Shown here: positions 8,437 to 15,260 of the stretch, in pieces | Position numbering within the stretch: position 1 is the stretch's first letter | Layout: every line of letters begins with the position of its first letter | Source of the DNA: Clostridia bacterium | GTDB lineage: Bacteria; Bacillota; Clostridia; Christensenellales; DTU072 | Reading direction: 5' to 3' | Assembly: GCA_017504305.1 (NCBI GenBank) | Contig: JAFVRJ010000005.1 | Location: 62,001 to 126,000 of the forward strand | DNA length: 64,000 bases | The notes under the pieces: model-generated | Databases searched by the model: none | Told to the model about the DNA's origin: nothing | Seen by the model: the letters and a program-made list of their open reading frames with translations, nothing else | Made by a program: the position numbers and the translations under genes

Positions 8437-9803
8437 TTTTGATTCTTTTTGGAATAGGGACACTTTTCCGCTACCGTGTCACCGAATACTACGTTACGTG
8501 CAAATTGTCTGCAAGTACGCTGACCGCATTTACCGCAGTTGGTTTGCGGTAAGCTCGCAAATAACTCGTCCATAGCTTGTATGCGAGTACACATTTCAAG
8601 CTTGGTATCTCCGTTTACAACGTCTTCGGCAAAAGCTCTACAGCTCGGCGCTCCGCATTGTCCACAATCGATATGCGGTAGAGTGCTATAAAGCTCCTCT
8701 ATTTCGCGCATCTTCTTAAGAGCCGATGCAAAGTCTTCGCCAAGTTTATCTATATCTTTAACTTCGGGCGCATGATCCCAATGGAAGAATTTTTCCTCGT
8801 AATCATCGCATTTAAGAGCGTTACGCATAGGTTCCAACTTGTGACGGAAGGAACGCAACCTTGCGCGTGCCGCAAATGGGTTTTCAACGTTAAGAACACC
8901 ACCTACGCAACCGGAAGTACACGCCGTAAGCTCGACGAAGTCTATATAGGACAACGAGCCGTTTTCCATCTCTTGTAAAACGTTGATAACGTTTTCCATG
9001 CCGTCGGCGGCAAGATATTTATCGTTATCAATGCCAAGACACTCGCCACCGCTCGCCGCCCAACGGATACCAAGCATACCCGTTTGACTAATCTTTTTAA
9101 CCTCTTTAATCTTGGGTAAAACGGGAAGTAGCTTAAAGTAAACTTCGCTTATTGCAAGTACGCCGTCGGCAATCGGTCCGTCAGTCGTCATGCTGTTTTT
9201 GAGCGCGTATACCTTTGCAGGACAAGGCGAAATAAAGAATACGCCTATATCTTCTGCGGGAATACCCGCTTTAATCGCCCTTTCTCTTGCAAGGCGCAAA
9301 GCTACCTCGACGGGCGCAACCAAGTCGACTACGTGGTCGGCAAGGCCTTTGTATCTCATATGTATAAGTTCTACTACCGCAGGGCAAGCAGAACTAATTA
9401 TCGGCTTTTTGAGCGCGCCAAGAGCCATAAGCTCCCTCGTCTTGGCACTGATAAGCTCTGCGCCAAGAGCAACCTCATATACGTCGTCAAAACCGATTTC
9501 CAATAAACCGTTAAGCACCAAATCGACGTCCTCGAGATTATTGAACTGCCCGAACAACGAAGGTGCCGGTACGGCAATTTTATATTTATAATCAAATATA
9601 ACGTTAAACGGATCGTACGCAGGCAGTTTGGCTTGGTGCGGACATATACGTACGCACTCTCCACAACCGATACACCTATCGTACAATACCTTGGCCTTAC
9701 CGTTTCTAACACGAATAGCCTCGGTAGGACATCGCTTCATACACGCAATGCAACCCCTACAATTTTCGGAGTCCAACGTTACAGTATGAATATTCTTACC
9801 CAT
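8433..9803 (-). CDS. [FeFe]-hydrogenase-like Fe-S protein, possible sensory type
   Basis: 456 residues. Two N-terminal [4Fe-4S] motifs (CRGCIACMKRCP, CIGCGECVRICP) precede an H-cluster-type domain with divergent signatures: SSACPAVVELI, SPCPAKVYALK and LTACTSGCVGG. Two tandem four-Cys Fe-S domains end the protein (CGQCGAPSCRAFAED...C and CGKCGQRTCRQFARN...C). The Ala in the first signature replaces the cysteine used for proton transfer in producing hydrogenases, as in sensory (HydS-like) enzymes. Neighbours are an RsbW-like ATPase, two DRTGG proteins and a PHP protein, which also points to signalling. H2 turnover cannot be judged from sequence. Confidence 0.8.
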   Translation of the reverse strand: MGKNIHTVTLDSENCRGCIACMKRCPTEAIRVRNGKAKVLYDRCIGCGECVRICPHQAKLPAYDPFNVIFDYKYKIAVPAPSLFGQFNNLEDVDLVLNGLLEIGFDDVYEVALGAELISAKTRELMALGALKKPIISSACPAVVELIHMRYKGLADHVVDLVAPVEVALRLARERAIKAGIPAEDIGVFFISPCPAKVYALKNSMTTDGPIADGVLAISEVYFKLLPVLPKIKEVKKISQTGMLGIRWAASGGECLGIDNDKYLAADGMENVINVLQEMENGSLSYIDFVELTACTSGCVGGVLNVENPFAARARLRSFRHKLEPMRNALKCDDYEEKFFHWDHAPEVKDIDKLGEDFASALKKMREIEELYSTLPHIDCGQCGAPSCRAFAEDVVNGDTKLEMCTRIQAMDELFASLPQTNCGKCGQRTCRQFARNVVFGDTVAEKCPYSKKNQK

Positions 9804-9816
9804 AATGCTCTCCTTA

Positions 9817-10242
9817 TTAAATGAAGTTGACTACCATCGTTACGGTAGTACCTACGCCTACCTCGCTTTCGATCAAAAACTCGTCGGTATACTTCTTCAT
9901 GTTCGGAAGCCCCATACCCGCACCAAAGCCTAAATCGCGTATATTATCGGTTGCGGTTGAGTACCCTTCCTTCATCGCAAGCTCGATATCCGGTATGCCC
10001 GGGCCTTCGTCTTGCAAAACGATTTTTATCTTCTCGGGGAAAATATCGACTATCGCACGACCGCCACCGGCGTGGATAACCATATTGATTTCGCCCTCGT
10101 ACATAGCAATAGCAACTTTACGTATAAACTGCGCGCCTATACCAAGCATCTTCAAAGTCTTTTTGACCTCGTCCGACGCGCTACCCGCAGATATGAAGTT
10201 GTTGCCCGCTACGTTGAATTCTAAACGTAACGCTTCACTCAT
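9817..10242 (-). CDS. RsbW/RsbT-like anti-sigma-type ATPase
   Basis: 141 residues with the compact GHKL fold of anti-sigma factor serine kinases: N-box AIAMYEGEINMVIHAGGG (about 44-61), G1 box LQDEGPGIPD, G2 box GFGAGMGLPNMKKYTDEF and a GVGTTVTMVV end. Starts within the upstream DRTGG gene (4-bp overlap) and lies 13 bp before the hydrogenase-like gene. Such proteins phosphorylate an antagonist or hold a sigma factor, but no partner sigma or STAS gene is nearby. The link to the hydrogenase-like protein is inferred from the operon. Confidence 0.8.
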   Translation of the reverse strand: MSEALRLEFNVAGNNFISAGSASDEVKKTLKMLGIGAQFIRKVAIAMYEGEINMVIHAGGGRAIVDIFPEKIKIVLQDEGPGIPDIELAMKEGYSTATDNIRDLGFGAGMGLPNMKKYTDEFLIESEVGVGTTVTMVVNFI

Positions 10243-10592
10243 ACGGTAGCATCCCCCGCAATAAGTCCGTTAGCGTATAATACGCCACAAGCGGAATACA
10301 TACGATACTCACTGCTTAAAATAGCTATACCTTTTTGCTCGGCTATCGCCATCATGTCGGCAGTAGGCGCCTTACCGCGTACCAATACGATGCACTTGAT
10401 ATCCATCATATCGGCGGTACGTATTACTTGCGGATTGCATAAGCCCGAAATTAATAACGCTTGATCTTTTACGAAAGCAAGAACGTCACTCATCATGTCG
10501 GATGCACACGCAGAGTGAATTTCCATTTCGCCAAGATCTTCGCCACAATAAACTTTTGCGTTAAGTAGCTTTACGATTTCTTTAATTTTCAT
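10239..10592 (-). CDS. DRTGG-domain protein (copy 1)
   Basis: 117 residues (MKIKEIVKLLNAKVYCGED, IHSACASDMMSDVLAFVKD, CIVLVRGKAPTADMMAIAEQ). It is a single DRTGG domain, homologous along its length to the second copy at 8116-8436 (both begin MKI-E-VK-LNA). GAGAGG precedes the ATG. It overlaps the RsbW-like gene by 4 bp and follows nadE by 26 bp. The two paralogues flank the hydrogenase-like gene, which suggests a heteromeric regulatory or sensing complex. The bound ligand is unknown. Confidence 0.75.
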   Translation of the reverse strand: MKIKEIVKLLNAKVYCGEDLGEMEIHSACASDMMSDVLAFVKDQALLISGLCNPQVIRTADMMDIKCIVLVRGKAPTADMMAIAEQKGIAILSSEYRMYSACGVLYANGLIAGDATV

Positions 10593-10618
10593 TTTAAACC
10601 TCTCGTTAAAAGGATAAA

Positions 10619-11347
10619 TTATCTTGGATATATTCTGCCCATAGCGCGCTTGTGTTCGGCGCGTTTTTCGGCGGTATCAACTTTTTCGCGAACTTCTTTG
10701 GTAGCTTCGCCCGTCAATAGATAGGTATCGAGATCCTTATAGGTAATGCCCATATCTTCCTCGTCCGTTTGACCTTCAAACAATCCTGCCGAAGGAGCCT
10801 TTTCTAATATACATTTGGGGCAGTCGAGGTAGTGGAGTAACTTGAATACCTCGGTTGCAGTCAAATCCCCTATCGGGTTGAGGTCGCACGCGCCGTCGCC
10901 CCATTTGGTAAAGTAGCCCATGGTGATTTCCGAACGATTACCCGTGCCGGCTACCAAATAGCCCTTGCGTTGAGCGTAGTTGTATAGCGTTATCATCCTC
11001 AAACGCGGATTGATATTGGCGTATGCCATAGGCGTTTGACTCTCGTCAAGAGGCTCTAAAACTTGTTCAAGCGCCTCTTTGGCGGCGGTTAGATCGACTT
11101 CTTTTACCGTTATGTCGAATTGCTCGCAAACGAGTAATCCGTGATCGCGATCTTCGCCGTAATTACGCTTGGATTGACAAGGCATAATTATACCCGTTAC
11201 GTTGGGCGTTGCCATACGGCACAAAATGCTGACGAGTACGGAATCTTTACCACCACTCATACCGAGAACAATACCCTTTGCGCCCGATTCTTTAAGGATT
11301 TCTTTAATCCACTTAACGCGTGACATCACAACTTGCTCGTAATCCAT
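10619..11347 (-). CDS. nadE: NAD(+) synthase
   Basis: 242 residues; AAGGAG lies 5 nt before the ATG. The ATP-pyrophosphatase loop SGGKDS (31-36) and the conserved GTGNRSEITMGYFTKWGDGACDLNPIGDL block identify NadE, which converts nicotinate adenine dinucleotide to NAD. It lacks the N-terminal glutaminase domain, so it should be the ammonia-dependent type. Lies 9 bp after ung and 26 bp before the DRTGG gene. Supplying NAD in an operon with a redox-type hydrogenase-like protein is suggestive, but this could be only genome neighbourhood. Confidence 0.92.
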   Translation of the reverse strand: MDYEQVVMSRVKWIKEILKESGAKGIVLGMSGGKDSVLVSILCRMATPNVTGIIMPCQSKRNYGEDRDHGLLVCEQFDITVKEVDLTAAKEALEQVLEPLDESQTPMAYANINPRLRMITLYNYAQRKGYLVAGTGNRSEITMGYFTKWGDGACDLNPIGDLTATEVFKLLHYLDCPKCILEKAPSAGLFEGQTDEEDMGITYKDLDTYLLTGEATKEVREKVDTAEKRAEHKRAMGRIYPR

Positions 11348-11356
11348 AGTTACTCC

Positions 11357-12031
11357 TTAAATGTTTATTATTTGCCAATCGATAGGTTTGCGACCTATTT
11401 TTTTAAGTATTGCGTTGGTCTTTGAAAAATGCCTACATCCGTGAAAGCCGTAATGAGCTGATAACGGCGAGGGGTGAGGGGCTTCCAAAATAACGTGATT
11501 TGGGTTGGTGATTAGTGCCTTTTTAGCGCGAGCGGGTGCGCCCCAAAGTAAGAATACGACGGGTTCCTCCCTATCGTTAAGGGCTTTTATGACCGCATCG
11601 GTAACGTACTCCCATCCCTTATTTTTGTGGGATAGAGGGCTGTTTTCGCGTACCGTCAAAATGGTGTTTAATAAAAGCACTCCCTGCTCTGCCCAGCTTA
11701 CGAGATAGCCGTTATTGGGTATATAAGTGCCTAAATCTGCGTTTAACTCTTTATAAATGTTGACAAGCGAGGGCGGAACTTTCACACCGGGCTTGACGCT
11801 AAAACACATACCGTGGGCTTCGCCGGGGTTGTGATAAGGATCTTGGCCTATAATGACGACGGAAGTATCTTGATAAGAGGTGGCTTTTAGGGCGTTAAAA
11901 ATATCGTGCATGTTTGGATAGATTGCACGAGAACGATATTCCTCAATGAGGAACTTACGTAAATCAAGGTATTGCTTGCTTTCAAAAACAGGAGCAAGAA
12001 TTGTATCCCAATCGTTACCCAAATTGACCAT
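11357..12031 (-). CDS. ung: Uracil-DNA glycosylase (family 1)
   Basis: 224 residues, full length for UNG. The catalytic water-activating motif GQDPYHN (62-68) and the DNA-binding [14 protein letters not shown] motif are intact. Removes uracil from DNA for base excision repair. The ATG at 12031 has no ribosome-binding site. The -10 box TAAAAT ends exactly 6 nt before it, so transcription should start on the ATG itself and the mRNA is probably leaderless. The conserved NDW near residue 6 excludes a much longer or shorter protein. First gene of the minus operon that runs to 7427. Confidence 0.95.
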   Translation of the reverse strand: MVNLGNDWDTILAPVFESKQYLDLRKFLIEEYRSRAIYPNMHDIFNALKATSYQDTSVVIIGQDPYHNPGEAHGMCFSVKPGVKVPPSLVNIYKELNADLGTYIPNNGYLVSWAEQGVLLLNTILTVRENSPLSHKNKGWEYVTDAVIKALNDREEPVVFLLWGAPARAKKALITNPNHVILEAPHPSPLSAHYGFHGCRHFSKTNAILKKIGRKPIDWQIINI

Positions 12032-12037
12032 AGCAAT

Positions 12038-12066
12038 ATTTTACTATACGCGTGCGCGTTTGTCAA
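12038..12066 (-). promoter_or_regulatory. Leaderless promoter of ung operon
   Basis: TTGACA, a 17-bp spacer with an alternating CGCGCACGCG tract, and TAAAAT, which ends 6 nt before the ung ATG. Just upstream (about 12093-12113 on this strand) is a palindrome GTTAAGCGCC...GGCGCTTAAC, which could act as an operator or as the end of the neighbouring gene. Confidence 0.7.
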
Positions 12067-12123
12067 TATCGACTTCAAACGATCGGGGTTAAGCGCCGTT
12101 TAGGCGCTTAACGCGATAAAAAT

Positions 12124-12282
12124 CTATTCAACGGTGGTAAAGGTCCCTCCCCCGTCGTTACAACCGCAACAAAGAATTATAAGTAGTAGTGCCAAGCATT
12201 GATTGTTGCAACCGGACGAATTGTCGCCACAACCGCAACAAAGAATAATTAACAGTAACGCCAAAGTGGAATTATTAAACAT
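12124..12282 (-). CDS. Small Cys-rich hydrophobic peptide, 52 aa
   Basis: An ATG at 12282 with GGAGG 4 nt upstream opens a 52-codon frame ending TAG at 12124. The peptide contains LALLLIILCCGC twice (about residues 7-18 and 30-41), separated by a Gly/Asn/Cys-rich linker and followed by NDGGG. The duplicated hydrophobic plus CCGC units resemble small high-cysteine proteins found in Clostridia (some are annotated as chorion-class high-cysteine-like). It is convergent to nothing and divergent from the ArsR gene, whose regulator might control it. Cys clusters could bind metal. Function unknown; too short for most gene callers. Confidence 0.65.
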   Translation of the reverse strand: MFNNSTLALLLIILCCGCGDNSSGCNNQCLALLLIILCCGCNDGGGTFTTVE

Positions 12283-12324
12283 TTTACCTCCGACAATAAA
12301 AGTGGTTACTCCACAATATGCGCG

Positions 12325-12353
12325 TAATTACTTAATGGTTACAGATTTATACT
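12325..12353 (+). promoter_or_regulatory. Candidate promoter of arsR-type gene
   Basis: TATACT at 12348-12353 lies 30 nt before the preferred ATG (12383), with a weak TAATTA -35 at 17-bp spacing. This placement supports the downstream start of the ArsR gene, since longer starts would lie upstream of the transcript. Confidence 0.35.
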
Positions 12354-12382
12354 CAAATCATCAAAATTGGGGGATGGCCGAT

Positions 12383-12730
12383 ATGGAAGAAATGCTCATC
12401 GATAATCCTACACTCGACTTGATACTCGACTATCTCCCCAACAACGCCGATCTTGCGGATATGGCGTCCTTTTTTTCGGTATTCGGCGACGTAACGAGGT
12501 TGAAGATATTGTCGGCGCTTGCAGTAGACGAGTTATGCGTAAGCGATATTGCAAGCATTGCAAACATCAACCAAACGACGGTTTCGCACCAACTAAAGCT
12601 ATTGCGTGATAGCGGTATGGTAAGCACAAGACGCAACGGCAAGATTATTTTTTATAGGATTATAAACCCCTACGTCAACAACGTAATGCTAATGGGGGTA
12701 GATTATTTGATTGAAATCATTAAGCGATAA
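12383..12730 (+). CDS. ArsR-family winged-helix regulator
   Basis: 115 residues from the ATG at 12383, preceded by GGGGG at 9 nt. In-frame sequence further upstream overlaps the divergent Cys-rich gene and is unlikely to be translated. Core: ASFFSVFGDVTRLKILSAL, then recognition segment VSDIASIANINQTTVSHQLK and the wing RRNGKIIFYRI, the standard ArsR/SmtB layout. The usual CVCD metal motif is ELCVSDIA here, leaving one Cys, so classical arsenic-type sensing is doubtful. It is divergent from the small Cys-rich gene, which is the obvious candidate target. Convergent repeats follow downstream. Confidence 0.85.
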   Translation: MEEMLIDNPTLDLILDYLPNNADLADMASFFSVFGDVTRLKILSALAVDELCVSDIASIANINQTTVSHQLKLLRDSGMVSTRRNGKIIFYRIINPYVNNVMLMGVDYLIEIIKR

Positions 12731-12820
12731 TTGCTAAAAGGATTGTAAAAAATAGCCCGTTATCTTTTAACAGAAGCTATACCGCGAAGAAGCGAGCTGA
12801 AACTAATGGCTAAGGTTTGT

Positions 12821-12949
12821 AAACCGCATAGTTTAGATGATAGACGAACAAAAATAAAAATCCCCCAATGGGAGCGTACTACATTGTACGTGACCTGCAG
12901 GGGGATTTGTATATTTGTGAAAAATATATCGCTAAAGTTATTGCTATGG
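12821..12949. repeat. Palindromic structured repeat, unit 1
   Basis: First of three tandem units (period 127-132 bp) filling the interval between the convergent ArsR and membrane-protein genes. It begins AAACCGCATAGTTTAGATGA. The inner stem is ATCCCCC / GGGGGAT and the tip hairpin CGTAC...GTACG. The 3' part reads TTTGTGAA...CGCTAAAG. The outer 3' arm is degenerate (TTATTGCTATGG) and does not match its 5' arm well. Upstream, 12731-12820 holds only a small ATAGC...GCTAT hairpin and no gene. Confidence 0.85.
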
Positions 12950-12952
12950 ATT

Positions 12953-13076
12953 AAACCGCATAGTTTAGATGATAGACAAGCAAACGTAAAACCCCACGAC
13001 GGGAGTGTACTTGTACGTACATGACCGAGTGGGGCTTGTATATTTGTGAAGTATCTCGCTAAAGTTATTGCTATGG
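12953..13076. repeat. Palindromic structured repeat, unit 2
   Basis: Same frame of conserved linkers as unit 1 (AAACCGCATAGTTTAGATGA, GGGA, TGACC, TATATTTGTGAA, CGCTAAAG), but its inner stem is CCCCAC / GTGGGG and the tip stem TGTAC / GTACA. The stems differ from unit 1 on both arms in a compensatory way, while the linkers between them stay the same. Confidence 0.85.
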
Positions 13077-13079
13077 TTT

Positions 13080-13202
13080 AAACCGCATAGTTTAGATGAT
13101 AGACGAACAAAAATAAAAATCCCCCAATGGGAGCGTACTACATCGTACGTGACCTGCAGGGGGATTTTATTTTGTGATGGATATCGCTAAAATATGCGGT
13201 TT
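13080..13202. repeat. Palindromic structured repeat, unit 3 (complete outer stem)
   Basis: The best formed unit. Outer arms AAACCGCATA and TATGCGGTTT pair perfectly over 10 bp, then TTTAG / CTAAA after one G-A mismatch. The inner stem ATCCCCC/GGGGGAT is as in unit 1. The last bases lie on the TAA stop of the minus-strand gene at 13201. Read on the minus strand, the inner stem is followed by TTTTTATTTTTG and so looks like a rho-independent terminator for that gene. Confidence 0.9.
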
Positions 13203-13746
13203 ACTTTAGGTTGCGGGTAACCTTGTTGACTACGGGAATCGCATAAGCGTAGCCCCAAAGGAGTAGATAATCGTAGACAAGGAATACTATGGTGAAAACA
13301 AGGTTAAGGAGGAAGTAAACGAGAGCTTTGTTTTCGAGGGATATCTTGAGGACGTCGAAATTGACGAAGAAGATATCTGTAAGGTAGTACATTACGAAGA
13401 AAACAAAGCAACTATAAGCTATTTTGACGGGGTAAGAAATAAACCACTTAACTTTTTCGCGGTTGTTATACATAGCAACGGTGGCTATCGTATAGGAGCC
13501 ACCAATTAACACGAACGAAAGGATATGTATATTTGCAAAAATAGCACCGAGAGCGGTTACTGCAACGAAAGCGAGTATAGCTTCGCGGTAGTATTTTTGA
13601 GTAAGCGGTATAAGTATACCGCAAGCCGCTAAAATATTGAGCGATAGCGACATGTTAGGTATATAAAAGGAAAGAATAACCGCAAGAAGTGATATGGCGG
13701 AAGCCACTCCCGCCAAAGCGATTTTTTTAGAGGAAAATCTTTGCAT
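13201..13746 (-). CDS. Polytopic membrane protein of unknown function
   Basis: 181 residues with about five to six hydrophobic segments (about 10-30, 33-50, 55-72, 75-92, 105-125, 143-168) and few charged residues between them. No conserved catalytic motif was recognised; it loosely resembles small integral membrane proteins such as YybS/DUF2232 or ECF S-like folds, but not clearly enough to assign. Its ATG is 3 bp after the J-like gene, so it is the last gene of the thrC-trpS-DUF5685 transcription unit. Its stop codon lies on the end of the palindromic repeat. Confidence 0.55.
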   Translation of the reverse strand: MQRFSSKKIALAGVASAISLLAVILSFYIPNMSLSLNILAACGILIPLTQKYYREAILAFVAVTALGAIFANIHILSFVLIGGSYTIATVAMYNNREKVKWFISYPVKIAYSCFVFFVMYYLTDIFFVNFDVLKISLENKALVYFLLNLVFTIVFLVYDYLLLWGYAYAIPVVNKVTRNLK

Positions 13747-13749
13747 TTG

Positions 13750-14415
13750 TTAACAGCAAGATATTAAATCTCCGCCCATGCACTCACAGCAACAGTCTGC
13801 ACAAATAAGACCCTGACAACAATCGCAAGGGCTCATGCCACCCCTATTGCCATTGTAGTTGCCGTCGCGATAGGAACGGTTGGGACCGTCGTTCATATCG
13901 TTATCACGGTATGCGTAAAACCCTTGTCTTTGCGCGTATTCGCCGTTGATTTTTGCTTCCATACGTTTTAATGCCTCCGTATAGTTAGTGTTTTCAGGCT
14001 CTATTTCGGTTGCCGTTTTAAGATGCTCGTAAGACTCTCTTACTCGACCTTCGGCGTGGTAAACTATAGATTGTAAATAATGCCACTTGGCATCCCTTAT
14101 CTTGATGTCCTCGAGCGCCATTTGAGCATCAACGTACTTCTTTTCTTTGATAAGGTTGTCGATCTCATCGTAACGACTGTGAGCCTCTTCCGCCTTGGGT
14201 GCTTCCGAAACAAAATAACGGGACTTTAAAATCTCGTCCGCATCACGATATGCTTGCTCTATTTCATCAAGTTTTTCGCAAGCGTAAGCACCCTCATCGC
14301 CTACGGCAAAGCGTTTGCCTTCCCACTCGCGACGAGCGTTACGATATGCCTCATAAAGTTCATTTTGGGTTACCGAATCGGTTACTCCAAGTACTACAAA
14401 AGGGTCTTTTTGCAT
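13750..14415 (-). CDS. J-domain-like protein with Cys-rich tail
   Basis: 221 residues. Residues 1-65 (DPFVVLGVTDSVTQNELYEA, then YRNARREW and KLDEIEQAYRDADEIL) look like DnaJ helices I-III, but the HPD tripeptide needed to stimulate Hsp70 is absent. A TPR-like helical stretch (about 85-165) follows, then a Gly/Asn/Arg linker and a C-terminal tail with about ten cysteines (CDCCQGLICADCCCECMGGD). It overlaps the DUF5685 gene by 22 bp, a pairing known from other Clostridia. Probably not a working Hsp70 cochaperone. The Cys tail could bind metal or anchor the protein; that is inference. Confidence 0.7.
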   Translation of the reverse strand: MQKDPFVVLGVTDSVTQNELYEAYRNARREWEGKRFAVGDEGAYACEKLDEIEQAYRDADEILKSRYFVSEAPKAEEAHSRYDEIDNLIKEKKYVDAQMALEDIKIRDAKWHYLQSIVYHAEGRVRESYEHLKTATEIEPENTNYTEALKRMEAKINGEYAQRQGFYAYRDNDMNDGPNRSYRDGNYNGNRGGMSPCDCCQGLICADCCCECMGGDLISCC

Positions 14416-15260
14416 TTTACACCTCTGGTTGCAAGAACTTCTTCAGTACGGGTACGAAGCCCAACGTATACTACGTTTGAAAGAGGTCCTTCGGTAATGG
14501 TTATATCCATTAAGTCGTATGCGTCGCGGATGTTTTTGACGTATGTTAAAAGTTTTTCGCGTACGCTACTTTGTATGCTGTCTAATACTTCGTCGGTCAA
14601 CTCGCAATCGGGATTAAGAGGATTGAAGTTGCCTTTTTTTACGTCCTTAAGAAGGTCGTCGTATGCGTCTATTAGGTATATCCATCTACCTAAATTATCG
14701 GCAAGTTTTATAAGATGCTCATCGATGCGATCACACACCTCTTCCGCAACCGCAATAAGCATATCCGACGACGTTTTGGTAAGTGCGTCTATATCTTTAG
14801 AGTTGGCTCTTTCGAGCGCCTCAAGGTCCGAAAAACAAGCTTGAAGCTTTTTATCAAATTCCGCGTGCCTTCTTGCGGCTCTTTTATATTTACCCTTGAT
14901 ATATGCCTTTGCAAGACGATGTTTAAGGCTTCCCCTATCGGTGGCATCGTCATAAGCCTTATAATAACCTAAAATAGTGTTAACGTCTACAACTCGCTCT
15001 TGTACCGAATCGTTTACTACAACGGTGAAGGGCTTGCCGATAGGATGGGCTATACATAAACTCTTTTTAAACTTTGGCTCAACTTTATTATAGTTGTGAG
15101 CAAGCATTGTTAAAAAGGTTATATCGTAGTTTATTCCAAAACGCATTAAAGGAGGATTAGTACGCCCTATACTCTTGCAAAGTCCACAGTAATACGCACG
15201 GTATACCGCGTAATCTTTAATGAGCATATTGGGCTTATCCGCTTTAACGTATCCGAACAT
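14394..15260 (-). CDS. DUF5685 family protein
   Basis: 288 residues. Begins MFGYVKADKPNMLIKDYAVY and has a CGLCKSIG motif near residue 30, helical throughout, with ADNLGRWIYLIDAYDDLLKD near 210. This matches the clostridial DUF5685 family, whose all-helical core and paired Asp-rich helix resemble terpenoid-synthase folds, although no enzymatic role has been shown to my knowledge. Start and end overlap neighbours (1 bp with trpS, 22 bp with the J-like gene), so they are translated together. Function unknown. Confidence 0.75.
   Translation of the reverse strand: MFGYVKADKPNMLIKDYAVYRAYYCGLCKSIGRTNPPLMRFGINYDITFLTMLAHNYNKVEPKFKKSLCIAHPIGKPFTVVVNDSVQERVVDVNTILGYYKAYDDATDRGSLKHRLAKAYIKGKYKRAARRHAEFDKKLQACFSDLEALERANSKDIDALTKTSSDMLIAVAEEVCDRIDEHLIKLADNLGRWIYLIDAYDDLLKDVKKGNFNPLNPDCELTDEVLDSIQSSVREKLLTYVKNIRDAYDLMDITITEGPLSNVVYVGLRTRTEEVLATRGVKCKKTLL

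Noticed and set aside
12203..12382. Longer ArsR protein from a TTG at 12203
   Set aside because: The added residues are the reverse complement of the Cys-rich gene, and a promoter-like element lies at 12325-12353.
12821..13202. CRISPR array
   Set aside because: Units are about 127-132 bp, the variable parts are paired stem arms and not unique spacers, and no cas gene is present.
12821..13202. Integron attC sites
   Set aside because: Location after stop codons and palindromic shape are attC-like, but the RYYYAAC/GTTRRRY core pair is not in the right orientation and no integrase or cassette genes are present.
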